A DNA stretch of 64,000 bases from Clostridia bacterium (GCA_017934975.1 JAGBIM010000022.1:1-64000); one strand, 5' to 3'; counted from the first letter of the stretch, positions 1 to 7,879 are shown. Notes: generated from the letters alone by a model not told the origin. Numbers and translations: made by a program.

Positions 1-468
1 ATCACGGTATTTTTGATGATTATCTTTTGCGAGAGCTTCGGTGAGCACAGCAACCAAAGGACCGTTTCCGGAAAGATATACTGCACCTTCGTCTTCAACA
101 GGAGCATCATTTCCCTGATAGGTTTGTTTCACCGCAACATCAAGACCAACAAGCGTTTTACCTGCGCCGGGAACGCCAGTGACAAAACAAATGCTTTTTT
201 CTCCATTTGTCTTACTTTTTTGGATTACGTCAAGTATGTATTTGATTGTTGTATCGGTTGAAACCTTATCTGCCTCATGTCTTGTGATATTCTCAACTGA
301 ATGACTCTCATAAAGTGTTTTCGCCGCCTCAACAATAGTGGGCGTAGGTGCATAAGGGCTGATAATCCAATCGTTATGAACCGGAGTCTCATTCGGAAAT
401 TTATTCAATACGTTTTGAATCAGAGCGGAAATACCTGTCTTGCCGGTAATGAGCGGATTTATTACCAT
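1..468 (-). pseudogene. DUF2075 P-loop ATPase/helicase, 5'-truncated and cut by window edge
   Basis: The minus strand reads without a stop from an ATG at 468 to the window edge. It contains the Walker A motif GVPGAGKT followed by LVGLDVAVK, preceded by the stretch YAPTPTIVEAAKTLYESHSV. This matches my memory of the middle of DUF2075 proteins, a P-loop family annotated as ATPases or helicases. Family members usually carry well over 100 residues before this point, and those are missing here. A good ribosome binding site (AAAGGAGGTAA) serves a different ATG at 478, whose frame stops within about 26 codons. That suggests a frameshift or a deletion scar. The gene lies downstream of the AAA ATPase on the same strand, across an 86-bp gap. 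Family assignment is fairly secure. Pseudogene status is inferred, because the 3' part lies outside the window. Confidence 0.6.
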
Positions 469-536
469 ACTTTGACATTTTGATTACCTCCTTTCATTAT
501 GTTACCCTAATTCTAACAAAATGAAAGGCAAAAAGC

Positions 537-556
537 AAGTGGACAGGTGTCCACTT
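537..556. promoter_or_regulatory. 20-bp palindrome, possible operator
   Basis: AAGTGGACAGGTGTCCACTT has perfect 9-bp arms around a 2-bp centre and overlaps the stop codon of the upstream AAA/HTH protein. The spacer is too short for a good terminator hairpin and no T-run follows. A binding site for a dimeric repressor, possibly the HTH of the adjacent ATPase, is an inference. Confidence 0.45.
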
Positions 557-2327
557 ACTTTAACAACGCTTCTATAGATATATCCGCATATGTTGCTACA
601 GAAATGACATTTTCAAGCTTCGGAGATCTGAAGTGATCCCCTCTTCTGTGCCAAGACTTAATGGTATCAACTGATACATTCAGTTCTGTTGCCGCCATTT
701 CAAGGCTTTTATCTTTTTCTTTGATTACTTGATAGCAATTTTCTGCAATCTTTTGAGGATTCTTTTGAAACTCGACAACAACACTTTCCAAATTGAAAAC
801 ATCGCCAATCACAGATTTTAAAAGAGAGTTTCTTTCGAGTTTTGCGTCAATATATGAAACTATGGTTTCATCCTCCATACTCACAAATCCTACGCAGTTC
901 CATTCTTGCGGAATGAGATAGGGGCTGTGGGTGGAATAAACAACTCGGATGCCTTTTCGGGAAAGGTCCAAAAGGTCTATTAATATCTCCTTTTGTGCAC
1001 TCGGATGGAGCATTGATGCCGGCTCATCGATAATAAAGGTATCGCCCTCGGAAAGTGTGCACTTTACAAAGTAGTATGTAAAATACCACCGTCTGCCCGC
1101 ACTTGTTTTGTTCAGCGAAACGATTTGACCGTTATTTTCTTCGAGCTTGATCACGAGCTCATTCTTTTCACCAAGTGATACCGTGATGCTCTTATACATT
1201 CCTTCGTCAAAGGTCGGTCTGTTGCTGTTAAGCCACTCTTCAAACTCTTTGATCTCAGCATCGCTCAGCTTATGCTCTTTATCTCCAAGTAGCTTCGGCT
1301 TGTTATTTGCTTTGGCATATGCTTCGAAAACAACACGGGAAGGATCGTAATAGCGATTGTCATTTTCTCTTCGCAGATCCTTGAAAAGCACCTGATTGCT
1401 TTCATTCAAAAGATACCCGCAATTACCTCCGAATATGTGGCGAACCTTTCTCAAAAATTCAGTGATTGCACCGCAGGGGTCTGTGTCCATCAGTCTTTCG
1501 GACTGTGCTTTCAGTTTGGAGATAAGCTCATCGATCTTTTGACGGGAATCTTCCGTCTTTTTGTTGATCTTTGTGATCTCACACTTTATCGCCGTTTCGT
1601 TAATCGTAATGAATTTTTGTTCAAAGGGGGCAAGTTCAGGCTTCGTATATTTTAGTTTAAACGGAACAAGCTCTGTGTCAAGAGAACAAATATTACCTAT
1701 ACCAAAATGGTAATTTGAAAAAACAAAGCTATTATCAGTCTTTATGCCATCGGCATATACCTCAGACATTCGTTTTACTTGGTCTGCGAAAAGGCTTGCT
1801 CTGGATTTTAAAAACTCACAATTGGTGGTGTTACCTTTGCCGTCAGTCAATTCGTATCCGCGTAAAGAAAGAGCGTCCCGATCATCATAGGCAATTTTTT
1901 GTAATGCCTTTTCATAAGTTTCTATTGCTGCTATGAGCTCATTTGCAACCGCTCTGATATCTACCAACTCTTTTTTGAGTAGCGGAACGATGGACTCGGA
2001 TTCGATCGTGTCAATATGGAGAGTGTCTTTGCTGGAAGAGCATGCGGCAAAGGTCGCTTTCTCTTCCGAATACTCTTCACTGGGAAAAAGCTTTGCAAAT
2101 TCATCTTTTTCCAAACGAATATGCGCCTTGTACTGAAGTCCGCCTGCGCTGTGTTTTCCCGGAAGATTAGCATTAGTGGAAGCGATGTGCTCAAGGGCTT
2201 CAAGAAGGTTACTCTTTCCGCTTCCGTTTTTTCCGATCAGAACGGTCGGAAGTCCATCTTGAAAATTGACCGAAACCGGAGAGGCAATGGACTTATAATT
2301 ATTAATATCGATTTTGATCAGCTTCAT
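555..2327 (-). CDS. OLD/RecF-like AAA ATPase with C-terminal helix-turn-helix
   Basis: I chose the ATG at 2327 (590 aa) because GAGGTG lies 6 nt upstream; a GTG at 2336 is in frame but overlaps that site. The protein starts like an SMC/RecF/OLD ATPase, with Walker A GKNGSGKS at residues 32-39. A long helical insert follows, then a signature-like NKTSAGRRW, Walker B TFIIDEP at about 430 and a switch histidine in STHSP at about 466. OLD nucleases carry a Toprim domain after the ATPase. Here there is none; residues 541-590 instead look like an XRE-type helix-turn-helix (AATELNVSVDTIKSWHRRG). The next gene on the strand is a truncated DUF2075 ATPase. A role in phage defence or DNA metabolism is plausible but unproven. 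The ATPase family is confident, the function is not. Confidence 0.75.
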   Translation of the reverse strand: MKLIKIDINNYKSIASPVSVNFQDGLPTVLIGKNGSGKSNLLEALEHIASTNANLPGKHSAGGLQYKAHIRLEKDEFAKLFPSEEYSEEKATFAACSSSKDTLHIDTIESESIVPLLKKELVDIRAVANELIAAIETYEKALQKIAYDDRDALSLRGYELTDGKGNTTNCEFLKSRASLFADQVKRMSEVYADGIKTDNSFVFSNYHFGIGNICSLDTELVPFKLKYTKPELAPFEQKFITINETAIKCEITKINKKTEDSRQKIDELISKLKAQSERLMDTDPCGAITEFLRKVRHIFGGNCGYLLNESNQVLFKDLRRENDNRYYDPSRVVFEAYAKANNKPKLLGDKEHKLSDAEIKEFEEWLNSNRPTFDEGMYKSITVSLGEKNELVIKLEENNGQIVSLNKTSAGRRWYFTYYFVKCTLSEGDTFIIDEPASMLHPSAQKEILIDLLDLSRKGIRVVYSTHSPYLIPQEWNCVGFVSMEDETIVSYIDAKLERNSLLKSVIGDVFNLESVVVEFQKNPQKIAENCYQVIKEKDKSLEMAATELNVSVDTIKSWHRRGDHFRSPKLENVISVATYADISIEALLK

Positions 2328-2361
2328 ACTGCACACCTCGCAACATACCTTTGTTATTGAT

Positions 2362-2390
2362 ATTATACCATATTTTCACTCTTATTTCAA
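2362..2390 (-). promoter_or_regulatory. Sigma-A-type promoter of the AAA/HTH gene
   Basis: On the minus strand TTGAAA (2390-2385) is separated by 17 bp from TATAAT (2367-2362), 35 bp before the chosen ATG. Confidence 0.65.
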
Positions 2391-2429
2391 CTGAGGCTGT
2401 TCATCCATTCCGTTCTTTTCTGTGAACCC

Positions 2430-2522
2430 TTTCTTTGTCTACTGCGGAGCAATCATTGATATTGGTACTGATATATCCGCGCACATGGAAATGATCGGGA
2501 TTGTAGCAAAAATCGGAACAAT
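2430..2522 (+). repeat. Dispersed intergenic repeat, copy A
   Basis: This stretch is nearly the same as 7927-8020; the core (GATATTGGTACTGA to AAAATCGGAACA) differs at only a few bases. Several differences fall at third positions of one frame (GAIxDIGTDISAHMEMIG), and copy A's frame ends with TAA at 2557, just before a terminator. That is compatible with the 3' end of a lost gene. I do not recognise the peptide. The region 2328-2945 holds no intact gene: only the promoter above, this repeat, a terminator and a tRNA fragment. Confidence 0.6.
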
Positions 2523-2533
2523 CCAAAAAGGCC

Positions 2534-2562
2534 TTGACAAACCTCTGATTCAGAGTTAACAT
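2534..2562 (+). promoter_or_regulatory. Orphan promoter-like sequence
   Basis: TTGACA (2534-2539), 17 bp and TAACAT (2557-2562) form a promoter-like pair. It is followed within 15 bp by a terminator and by no gene, so any transcript would be very short. Confidence 0.35.
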
Positions 2563-2574
2563 ACAGACGGAAAA

Positions 2575-2616
2575 GCTCCCCCGAGATGAAAATCATCGTT
2601 TCGGGGGAGCGTTTTT
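2575..2616 (+). terminator. Rho-independent terminator
   Basis: GCTCCCCCGA and TCGGGGGAGC enclose an inner GATGA-AAA-TCATC stem, followed by GTTTTT. It is nearly identical to the terminator at 9012-9052, but with the AAA loop replaced there by TTT. Confidence 0.75.
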
Positions 2617-2769
2617 CTGACCACAGTTTATCCCACTTTGACGCACGGAATACACGGGAACAGTGGGCACAAGAGGTCAGGAGAGGGCTTAAAAATAATT
2701 AGAACGCATTAGAAATAATGCGAAAGCAGTAGAAACAAGGAGTTCTAAAGCATTTGGGACCAGGAGACA

Positions 2770-2797
2770 CGGAGTTCGAGTCTCCGCACTTCGACCA
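2770..2797 (+). other. tRNA 3' fragment (T-arm, acceptor strand, CCA), putative attachment-site scar
   Basis: A canonical T-arm (CGGAG, TTCGAGT loop, CTCCG) is followed by CACTTCG, discriminator A and CCA. No D-arm, anticodon arm or 5' acceptor partner precedes it, so it is only the 3' part of a tRNA. Such fragments are typical of attL/attR sites left by tyrosine-recombinase elements that integrate into tRNA 3' ends. A small hairpin, AAAAAACG/CGTTTTTT (2797-2814), follows. Confidence 0.55.
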
Positions 2798-2860
2798 AAA
2801 AACGACCGTTTTTTCAATATTCTGCACAATTTCTGATTTCGCAGAAAATTTTGACCACAA

Positions 2861-2885
2861 TTTGACCAGTACAGAACTGGTCAAA
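2861..2885. repeat. 10-bp inverted repeat
   Basis: TTTGACCAGT, a 5-nt loop and ACTGGTCAAA form a perfect hairpin. The heptamer TTGACCA also occurs just upstream (2851-2857), giving a cluster of TTGACCA repeats beside the tRNA scar. These may be recombinase or regulator binding sites; there is no T-run. Confidence 0.45.
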
Positions 2886-2945
2886 TTTGATGAACCTCGA
2901 CGTGTATTTGCTTCTCTTTCCTAGGAGCAATCAATGCAAGCAATT

Positions 2946-3255
2946 TTACTCTATGTATTGGAATTCTACCGCCTTATGCAATTGGATGGCAGACTGCAGC
3001 AGATCAACCGTATAATTGACTGTTTCATTTGTGGTCTTAGCTTTACCTTCAACGTACTGACGTCGCTTGAGCTGCTCTGCCTGATGAGGACTTGCCAAGG
3101 AAGAAACCTTTTCAACAAGAGTCAGGCTCTTGCTCTCTGAGATAAACTTTGCCGCCTGGATCGCCTCCACAATCATTTTCAGTTCGGCAAGTTCGAGCGA
3201 CCTGCTGCCGATGAAGTATTGGTTCTGTCGGCTCTTATTGCAGACAATGTCAATT
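2946..3255 (-). pseudogene. WYL-domain regulator fragment, truncated at both ends
   Basis: The frame reads IDIVCNKSRQNQYFIGSR, ELAELKMIVEAIQAAKFI, LASPHQAEQLKRR, TNETVNYTVDLLQSAI and AVEFQYIE, then stops. This matches the segment between the N-terminal HTH and the start of the WYL domain in WYL regulators. The HTH is missing: upstream the frame runs straight into the 3' end of the 5'-nucleotidase, in a different frame. The WYL domain breaks off at its first strand (FQYIE, then TAA at 2946-2948). The remnant lies between the tRNA scar and an intact gene, which fits a recombination junction. Confidence 0.6.
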
Positions 3256-3256
3256 T

Positions 3257-5038
3257 TTATTGAATTTCTTTCCGACGGTATATTGCCAAAGCGACAAGAG
3301 CAGAAAGGCTGAGGACTGCTAAGAGGATCCCTACAACAATATAGGAATTGTCGCCTGTTTGCAGAGAGGAAGGTTCTTTGTCCTCTTGTTCATTATTTTC
3401 GTTATTGTCGGGAGTCTCTGTAATCACGCCATCCGTAAAGGAGATGTTGGGCTTAACTTCAGCGTATTCTTCACCGATAACGCCATCCAGATGCTCGACA
3501 ATATAATTCTCAAGCAGTTCCACGTCCAGCGTTCCTTCAGCATCCAAAATCTTGGCATCCTTGAACATGGTCATACCGCCGCCAAAATCGAGGAGGAAAT
3601 AGTTGAAGCCTGCAAGAACATACTTACCGTTAGGATCCAGTGCTTTATATTCGCCGCTTGTCTTATCAAGGACCTTAACGTTATACACACGGTACGCACC
3701 GTCAACCTTTTCAAAAAATCCATTCGCATCCACCTTGACGGACGTAGGAATTGATTTATTGACCGAGAAAGTGACGCCCGACATATGTGGGAACGAGCCG
3801 TCTTCTTCTGGATAGTTCATCACAGCCATTTCAAGAAAATCGATGAGTATCTGTCCCGAAATTTCAGCAGTTACGATCTGATTATTAAACGGAAATACAG
3901 AGAAAATATCATTAAAGGTAATATCTCCCGATTCCATTGGTGCACGGAGACCTCCTCCATTGACAAAGGACATATCTGCATCGGTCATCACACGCAGAGC
4001 ATCCGAGCAGAAATCGCCAAAATTCGTTTCTGCGTTTCTTACCAAGCGGTTACCGTCTTTGTCGTGTGTGATAAACGCGACCTTGCTTTCGCCGATCTTG
4101 CGGTTACCAAGCTGCGCGTAGTTTTCATTGATTTCCGTTATATATGCATCGACAACCGGATCCGTTTTGGTATAGCTTTCCACCTCTACAAGTTCGGTAT
4201 CAAAGGCACCGTTCTTGATCGTGAGCTTTCCGATGTATTCAAACTTTGTTCCGGTAGAGGTTAGTAAAACATCGTCGCCACTCTTGTCTTTGATCACCTT
4301 TTCTTCAATGACTGAGTGAGAGTGAGCATCCAATACCACGTCAAAGCCATCGGTGTTTTCAATCACATCGGTAATGTCAGCCAAGTTGCCCGATTCATCG
4401 TAGCCGATGTGGGAAAGCGCAATCAAGTAATCAGCGCCTGCGGTTTCGGCTGCATTGATATTTGTCTGCACAATATCGTAAAGCTTTGACTCGTTGAAGG
4501 TATAAATCAACTCGCCTTTATCATTTTTGAACTGTGCAGGAGAAGACGAATTGATGGTTTCGGGCGTGGTAATGGCGATATAGGCGACGTCCACGCTTCC
4601 GTAAGACACAATCGTATATGGCTCAAAATAAGACTTATCCTCGCCAATCTTCTGAAAGTTACAGGAAATAAACTTTGTGTTCGACATAGCATTCAGCTCG
4701 TTAAGACGAGGAAGCTGATAGTCAAACTCATGATTGCCGAGAGCAATCGCATCATAGCCAACCTTGTTCATCAGATTTACTATGTACTCGCCCTTGGATA
4801 CAGCACCCAACGTTCCGCCTTGGACAAAATCGCCCACAGACACAACACCTACATTTGTGTGGGTTTCCAATAGCTCATTTTTCATTGCAGCAAGCTTTGA
4901 ATAACCCTCTACTGCGCAATGCACGTCGTTTTCATAAAGAATAATAATGTCATCCGAAGTTGCTTCCGCAAACGCTACAGTCGGAAACGTCCCAAGAACC
5001 AAAATCAAACTCAATACAACCAGAATTATTTTCTTCAT
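3257..5038 (-). CDS. Secreted, wall-anchored 5'-nucleotidase / metallophosphoesterase
   Basis: The start is the ATG at 5038 (593 aa), 7 nt after AGGAG; the ATG at 5044 sits too close to that site. Residues 1-24 form a Sec signal peptide ending AFA. A metallophosphatase domain follows, with YENDVH, GDFVQGG and GNHEFDY metal motifs, then the 5'-nucleotidase C-terminal domain (FGDFCSDALR, NGGGLR). The C-terminus has LQTGD (559-563), a hydrophobic segment and RRKE, which is a sortase-type anchor differing from LPXTG at one position. UshA/YfkN-type enzymes hydrolyse nucleotides or cyclic nucleotides outside the cell to salvage nucleoside and phosphate. The stop codon abuts the WYL remnant without a clear terminator. 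Confidence 0.88.
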   Translation of the reverse strand: MKKIILVVLSLILVLGTFPTVAFAEATSDDIIILYENDVHCAVEGYSKLAAMKNELLETHTNVGVVSVGDFVQGGTLGAVSKGEYIVNLMNKVGYDAIALGNHEFDYQLPRLNELNAMSNTKFISCNFQKIGEDKSYFEPYTIVSYGSVDVAYIAITTPETINSSSPAQFKNDKGELIYTFNESKLYDIVQTNINAAETAGADYLIALSHIGYDESGNLADITDVIENTDGFDVVLDAHSHSVIEEKVIKDKSGDDVLLTSTGTKFEYIGKLTIKNGAFDTELVEVESYTKTDPVVDAYITEINENYAQLGNRKIGESKVAFITHDKDGNRLVRNAETNFGDFCSDALRVMTDADMSFVNGGGLRAPMESGDITFNDIFSVFPFNNQIVTAEISGQILIDFLEMAVMNYPEEDGSFPHMSGVTFSVNKSIPTSVKVDANGFFEKVDGAYRVYNVKVLDKTSGEYKALDPNGKYVLAGFNYFLLDFGGGMTMFKDAKILDAEGTLDVELLENYIVEHLDGVIGEEYAEVKPNISFTDGVITETPDNNENNEQEDKEPSSLQTGDNSYIVVGILLAVLSLSALVALAIYRRKEIQ

Positions 5039-5096
5039 TTCCATTCTCCTAAAAAATTATTGCTTATTTTAATTGTTTACAAATCAATTCATTCAA

Positions 5097-5325
5097 TCAT
5101 ACATATCCCAAACACTGCTGTTCGTCGCCTTCGTAGCGTTCCTTCCAATTCGCGTAAGGATCTGCGTTGATGTCCCACCAATTGACGCCGTCATATTCAC
5201 ATACGTACACACCGGAAGCCGCCTTGACTTCCCTGTTATATTCGTAGGTTAATGTAGTTTTATTATAACATAAATTACAACGACCGTCAACAGTATCCGA
5301 CGGAAAAGTTCTCCAATTTCAGCAT
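5097..5325 (-). pseudogene. Unidentified gene remnant
   Basis: A minus-strand frame opens after a TGA and reads WRTFPSDTVDGRCNLCYNK, then ASGVYVCEYDGVNWWDIN, ADPYANWKERYEGDE and QQCLGYV before a stop. The composition is protein-like, with W, Y and paired Cys, but no start codon with a ribosome binding site exists in this frame. A possible start (ATGAAAATGCTG) lies in another frame that stops after 14 codons, so a frameshift is possible. I do not recognise the family. The rest of the 5039-5475 gap holds repeat copy C and no convincing promoter. Confidence 0.35.
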
Positions 5326-5358
5326 TTTCATTTTTTCTTCGTAATTATTGACGATGCC

Positions 5359-5393
5359 TCTTTTCCTTGTTCCCTGCGGGGCAATTGTTGACT
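5359..5393 (+). repeat. Dispersed intergenic repeat, short copy C
   Basis: TCTTTTCCTTGTTCCCTGCGGGGCAATTGTTGAC-type sequence matches the first ~33 bp of copy A (2430) and of copy D (6181). It sits upstream of the manganese catalase, and its end supplies a TTGACT. Confidence 0.45.
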
Positions 5394-5475
5394 CAATGCA
5401 GATTTGGCGGTGTGTTTGAATATTCGTTTCCGGATTGGCAAAAATAACTTATATCAAACAAATGGAGGTTATGAA

Positions 5476-6141
5476 ATGTTCAAACACGAAAAACTGTTGT
5501 TTCATCCCGTGGCGGTGGAGAAACCCAATCCGCAGTACGCGGCACTTTTACAGGAACAGCTGGGCGGCGGAAACGGTGAGCTGAAGGCGGCCATGCAGTA
5601 TATGTCCCAGAGTTTTCGAATCAAAGATCCCGAGATCAAGGATCTGTTCCTTGACATTGCGGCGGAGGAGCTGGGTCATATGGAGATGGTGGCACAGACC
5701 ATCAACCTCTTGAACGGTCACGACGTGGATGCCGAGAAGGTTCCCTGCGGTGAGATCCAGTCCCACGTGCTCTTAGGTCTTAATCCCGGTCTGATCAACG
5801 CTTCGGGTTATTCCTGGACGGCGGATTACGTGACGGTTACAGGCGATCTGTGCGCCGACTTGCTCAGCAACATCGCATCCGAACAGCGCGCAAAGGTGGT
5901 TTACGAATATCTTTACCGCCAGATCGACGACAAAAAGGTGCGCGAGACCATTGATTTTCTCCTGAACCGCGAGGAAGCGCACAACCAGATGTTCCGCGAT
6001 GCCTTTAACAAGGTGCAGAATTCCGGCTCTAACCGTGATTTCGGCACCACCAAAGCCGCGAAAATGTATTTCTCCATGTCGGACCCCGGTCCCAACGCAT
6101 TTGCAACGGGTGATACCAAGCCTGTTTCCTTTGATCAATAA
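5476..6141 (+). CDS. Manganese catalase family protein (CotJC-like)
   Basis: The start is the ATG at 5476 (221 aa), 7 nt after GGAGG. The protein is all alpha, with dinuclear-manganese ligands typical of the family: a Glu in GELKAAMQY, EELGHMEMV (E and H), a Glu in SEQRAKVVYEYL and REEAHNQMF (E and H). The C-terminal tail is short, as in the CotJC spore-coat branch rather than the long Lactobacillus enzyme. It should dismutate hydrogen peroxide, in the cytoplasm or in the spore coat. No cotJA or cotJB lies next to it, so a coat location is uncertain. A terminator follows at once, so the gene is probably monocistronic. Confidence 0.88.
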   Translation: MFKHEKLLFHPVAVEKPNPQYAALLQEQLGGGNGELKAAMQYMSQSFRIKDPEIKDLFLDIAAEELGHMEMVAQTINLLNGHDVDAEKVPCGEIQSHVLLGLNPGLINASGYSWTADYVTVTGDLCADLLSNIASEQRAKVVYEYLYRQIDDKKVRETIDFLLNREEAHNQMFRDAFNKVQNSGSNRDFGTTKAAKMYFSMSDPGPNAFATGDTKPVSFDQ

Positions 6142-6147
6142 CATGAA

Positions 6148-6190
6148 AGCCGATGAAGAATCAAACGATTCCGCATCGGCTCTTTTCTTT
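6148..6190 (+). terminator. Terminator of the manganese catalase gene
   Basis: AGCCGATG (6148-6155) pairs with CATCGGCT (6174-6181) and is followed by a T-rich run that forms the start of repeat copy D. Confidence 0.7.
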
Positions 6191-6238
6191 GTTTACTGTG
6201 TAGCAACGGTTGACAATTTCGCGATTTTATGATACAAT
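6181..6238 (+). promoter_or_regulatory. Repeat copy D with a consensus promoter
   Basis: The first ~36 bp match the 5' part of repeat copies A and C. The repeat ends in a perfect TTGACA (6210-6215), with TACAAT (6233-6238) 17 bp later. The 150-nt leader that follows contains an inverted repeat (GAGAGGTT/AACCTCTC around 6320-6352) with no T-run; its function is unknown. Confidence 0.65.
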
Positions 6239-6390
6239 AAAAGAACGGTTCAAGCAGAATTTATTTTTTGGAGAATGCTGTTTGAAGAGAAACAACACCT
6301 TGGAGATTGTAGCGTGACCGAGAGGTTCGCTGCAATATCGCAAAACCTCTCATACGATTGATTCGTCACAAGAATATTGGAGGTAACAAA

Positions 6391-7044
6391 ATGGAAAATT
6401 TGACGATACGTTTAGAGACCGAAAAAGACTACCGAGCCGTAGAAGAACTGACCCGCGAGGCGTTTTGGAACGTCTACAAGCCGGGAGCTGACGAGCATTA
6501 CTTCGTACACATGATGCGGAATCACCCCGATTTCATCCCCGAGCTTGCCTTTGTGCTTGAAAAGGACGGCGAGATCGTGGGAAACATCATGTACACGAAG
6601 GCGTGGCTTGAGGATGAGGACGGAAAACGCAAGGAGATCCTTTCCTTCGGTCCCCTTTGCGTTGCGCAAAAGTATCAAAGGCAGAAGCTTGGAAAACTAC
6701 TCATCGAGCATTCTTTCGAGGTTGCGCGCAAGATGGGTTACGACGTGAACATCAACTTCGGCAATCCGGGGAACTACGTCAGCCGCGGGTTTGTGAGCTG
6801 CAAGAAGAAAAACGTGAGCTTTGTGGCGGACGGAAACTTCCCGACCGCACTTCTCGTTTGCGAGCTTGTTCCGAACGTACTGGACGGCAAGAAGTGGATG
6901 TATATCCCCTCTACTGCCGCCGACTGTTGCGAGGACGTTGCCGCGGTCGAAGCGTTCGACGCGACTTTTCCTCCAAAAGAGAAAAAGTGGATGCCGAGTC
7001 AGGAAGAATTCTATATCTATAGTCATTCTTCCATGGTAAGATAA
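6391..7044 (+). CDS. GNAT family N-acetyltransferase (YhbS-like)
   Basis: The ATG at 6391 (217 aa) follows GGAGG by 7 nt. Residues 1-140 fit the GNAT fold: an N-terminal ENLTIRLETEKDY strand, GEIVGNIMYTKAW, the acetyl-CoA loop VAQKYQRQKLGKLLI (Q/RxxGxG/A type) and GNPGNYVSRGF. The substrate cannot be inferred. The gene has its own promoter within repeat copy D and a bidirectional terminator after it. Confidence 0.8.
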   Translation: MENLTIRLETEKDYRAVEELTREAFWNVYKPGADEHYFVHMMRNHPDFIPELAFVLEKDGEIVGNIMYTKAWLEDEDGKRKEILSFGPLCVAQKYQRQKLGKLLIEHSFEVARKMGYDVNINFGNPGNYVSRGFVSCKKKNVSFVADGNFPTALLVCELVPNVLDGKKWMYIPSTAADCCEDVAAVEAFDATFPPKEKKWMPSQEEFYIYSHSSMVR

Positions 7045-7053
7045 ACGCAAAAG

Positions 7054-7082
7054 CCGCTGAGGTTCAATTCCTCAGCGGTAAT
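7054..7082. terminator. Bidirectional terminator
   Basis: CCGCTGAGG, a 7-nt loop and CCTCAGCGG (7054-7078) are followed by TAATTTTT on the plus side and by TTTTGCG on the minus side. It separates two convergent genes. Confidence 0.75.
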
Positions 7083-7084
7083 TT

Positions 7085-7849
7085 TTATCTTTTCTTATAC
7101 ATGACAAGTTCGGGATTTTCGCCGTTTTCCCCGTAGGTGCAGATAAGGATGAAATCCATATTTGCGACGATGCCGAAGCATCGGTCGCCGCCGAATTCGC
7201 ATTCCAGCTGATATCCGAGATAGGTGGCGTTATCGTCGAGAAATTTGACGGTCTTGCCGTTGGGAAGACGGTATTCCAAATTGACGTAGCCGCCTACGAG
7301 CGCGCTAAGCTTTTCAAGCTTGGGCATTCCTTCAATGCCGAGAGCATTGATCTCATCAATCAGTTTACGCTTGAACTCCTCAAACTTTCCGCCGTCGTCG
7401 AGATTTTTATATTTCTTCCAATAGTCGAGCTTGGGAAGCATTTCCTTCAAATAGGCGCGAGCCTGCTCCGAGGGAAAGGCTTCGCTTGCCATATTCGCCA
7501 CGCAGACCTCGATCAGATCGTCCATATCGTGATACATATACTCCCCGTCGGCATAGCACCATTTGCAATAGTCTTCGTTAAAGATTCCATCCTTCTCGCG
7601 GCTGATGCTGCTGTCCTCCAGGGGCATACCGCAGCATTGACAGATCAATTCTCTCGGAGAGCCGAGGAGCGTGTTGATCGACACGTCGAAAAGCTTTGAA
7701 AGAAATTTGAGCGTTTCAGTGTTGGGTACCGTTTCGCCGTTTTCCCAGCGACTGACCGCCTGACGGGTGACGAATACCTTTTCGGCAAGCTCCTCCTGGG
7801 AGAGTCCTTTTTTCGTTCTGAGATCACGAATAATATCCTTTGTTTCCAT
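7085..7849 (-). CDS. XRE-family regulator with zinc-ribbon domain
   Basis: The ATG at 7849 (254 aa) follows a weak GGCGGT site. Residues 1-60 are a classic XRE HTH (LRTKKGLSQEELAEKVFVTR, QAVSRWENGETVP). A putative zinc ribbon follows, with CQCCGMPL and YCKWCYADGEY pairs, as in proteins annotated putative zinc ribbon / XRE. The last ~80 residues (LSALVGGYVNLEYRLPNG, CFGIVANMDFILICTYG) form a separate sensor-like domain that I do not recognise. The ligand is unknown. The gene is divergent from 8089 and its promoter lies beside repeat copy B. Confidence 0.8.
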   Translation of the reverse strand: METKDIIRDLRTKKGLSQEELAEKVFVTRQAVSRWENGETVPNTETLKFLSKLFDVSINTLLGSPRELICQCCGMPLEDSSISREKDGIFNEDYCKWCYADGEYMYHDMDDLIEVCVANMASEAFPSEQARAYLKEMLPKLDYWKKYKNLDDGGKFEEFKRKLIDEINALGIEGMPKLEKLSALVGGYVNLEYRLPNGKTVKFLDDNATYLGYQLECEFGGDRCFGIVANMDFILICTYGENGENPELVMYKKR

Positions 7850-7879
7850 ACGATTACCGCCTTTGATTTCTGTGGTTTT

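Noticed and set aside
537-556. Palindrome as a rho-independent terminator
   Set aside because: The centre is 2 bp and no T-run follows on either strand.
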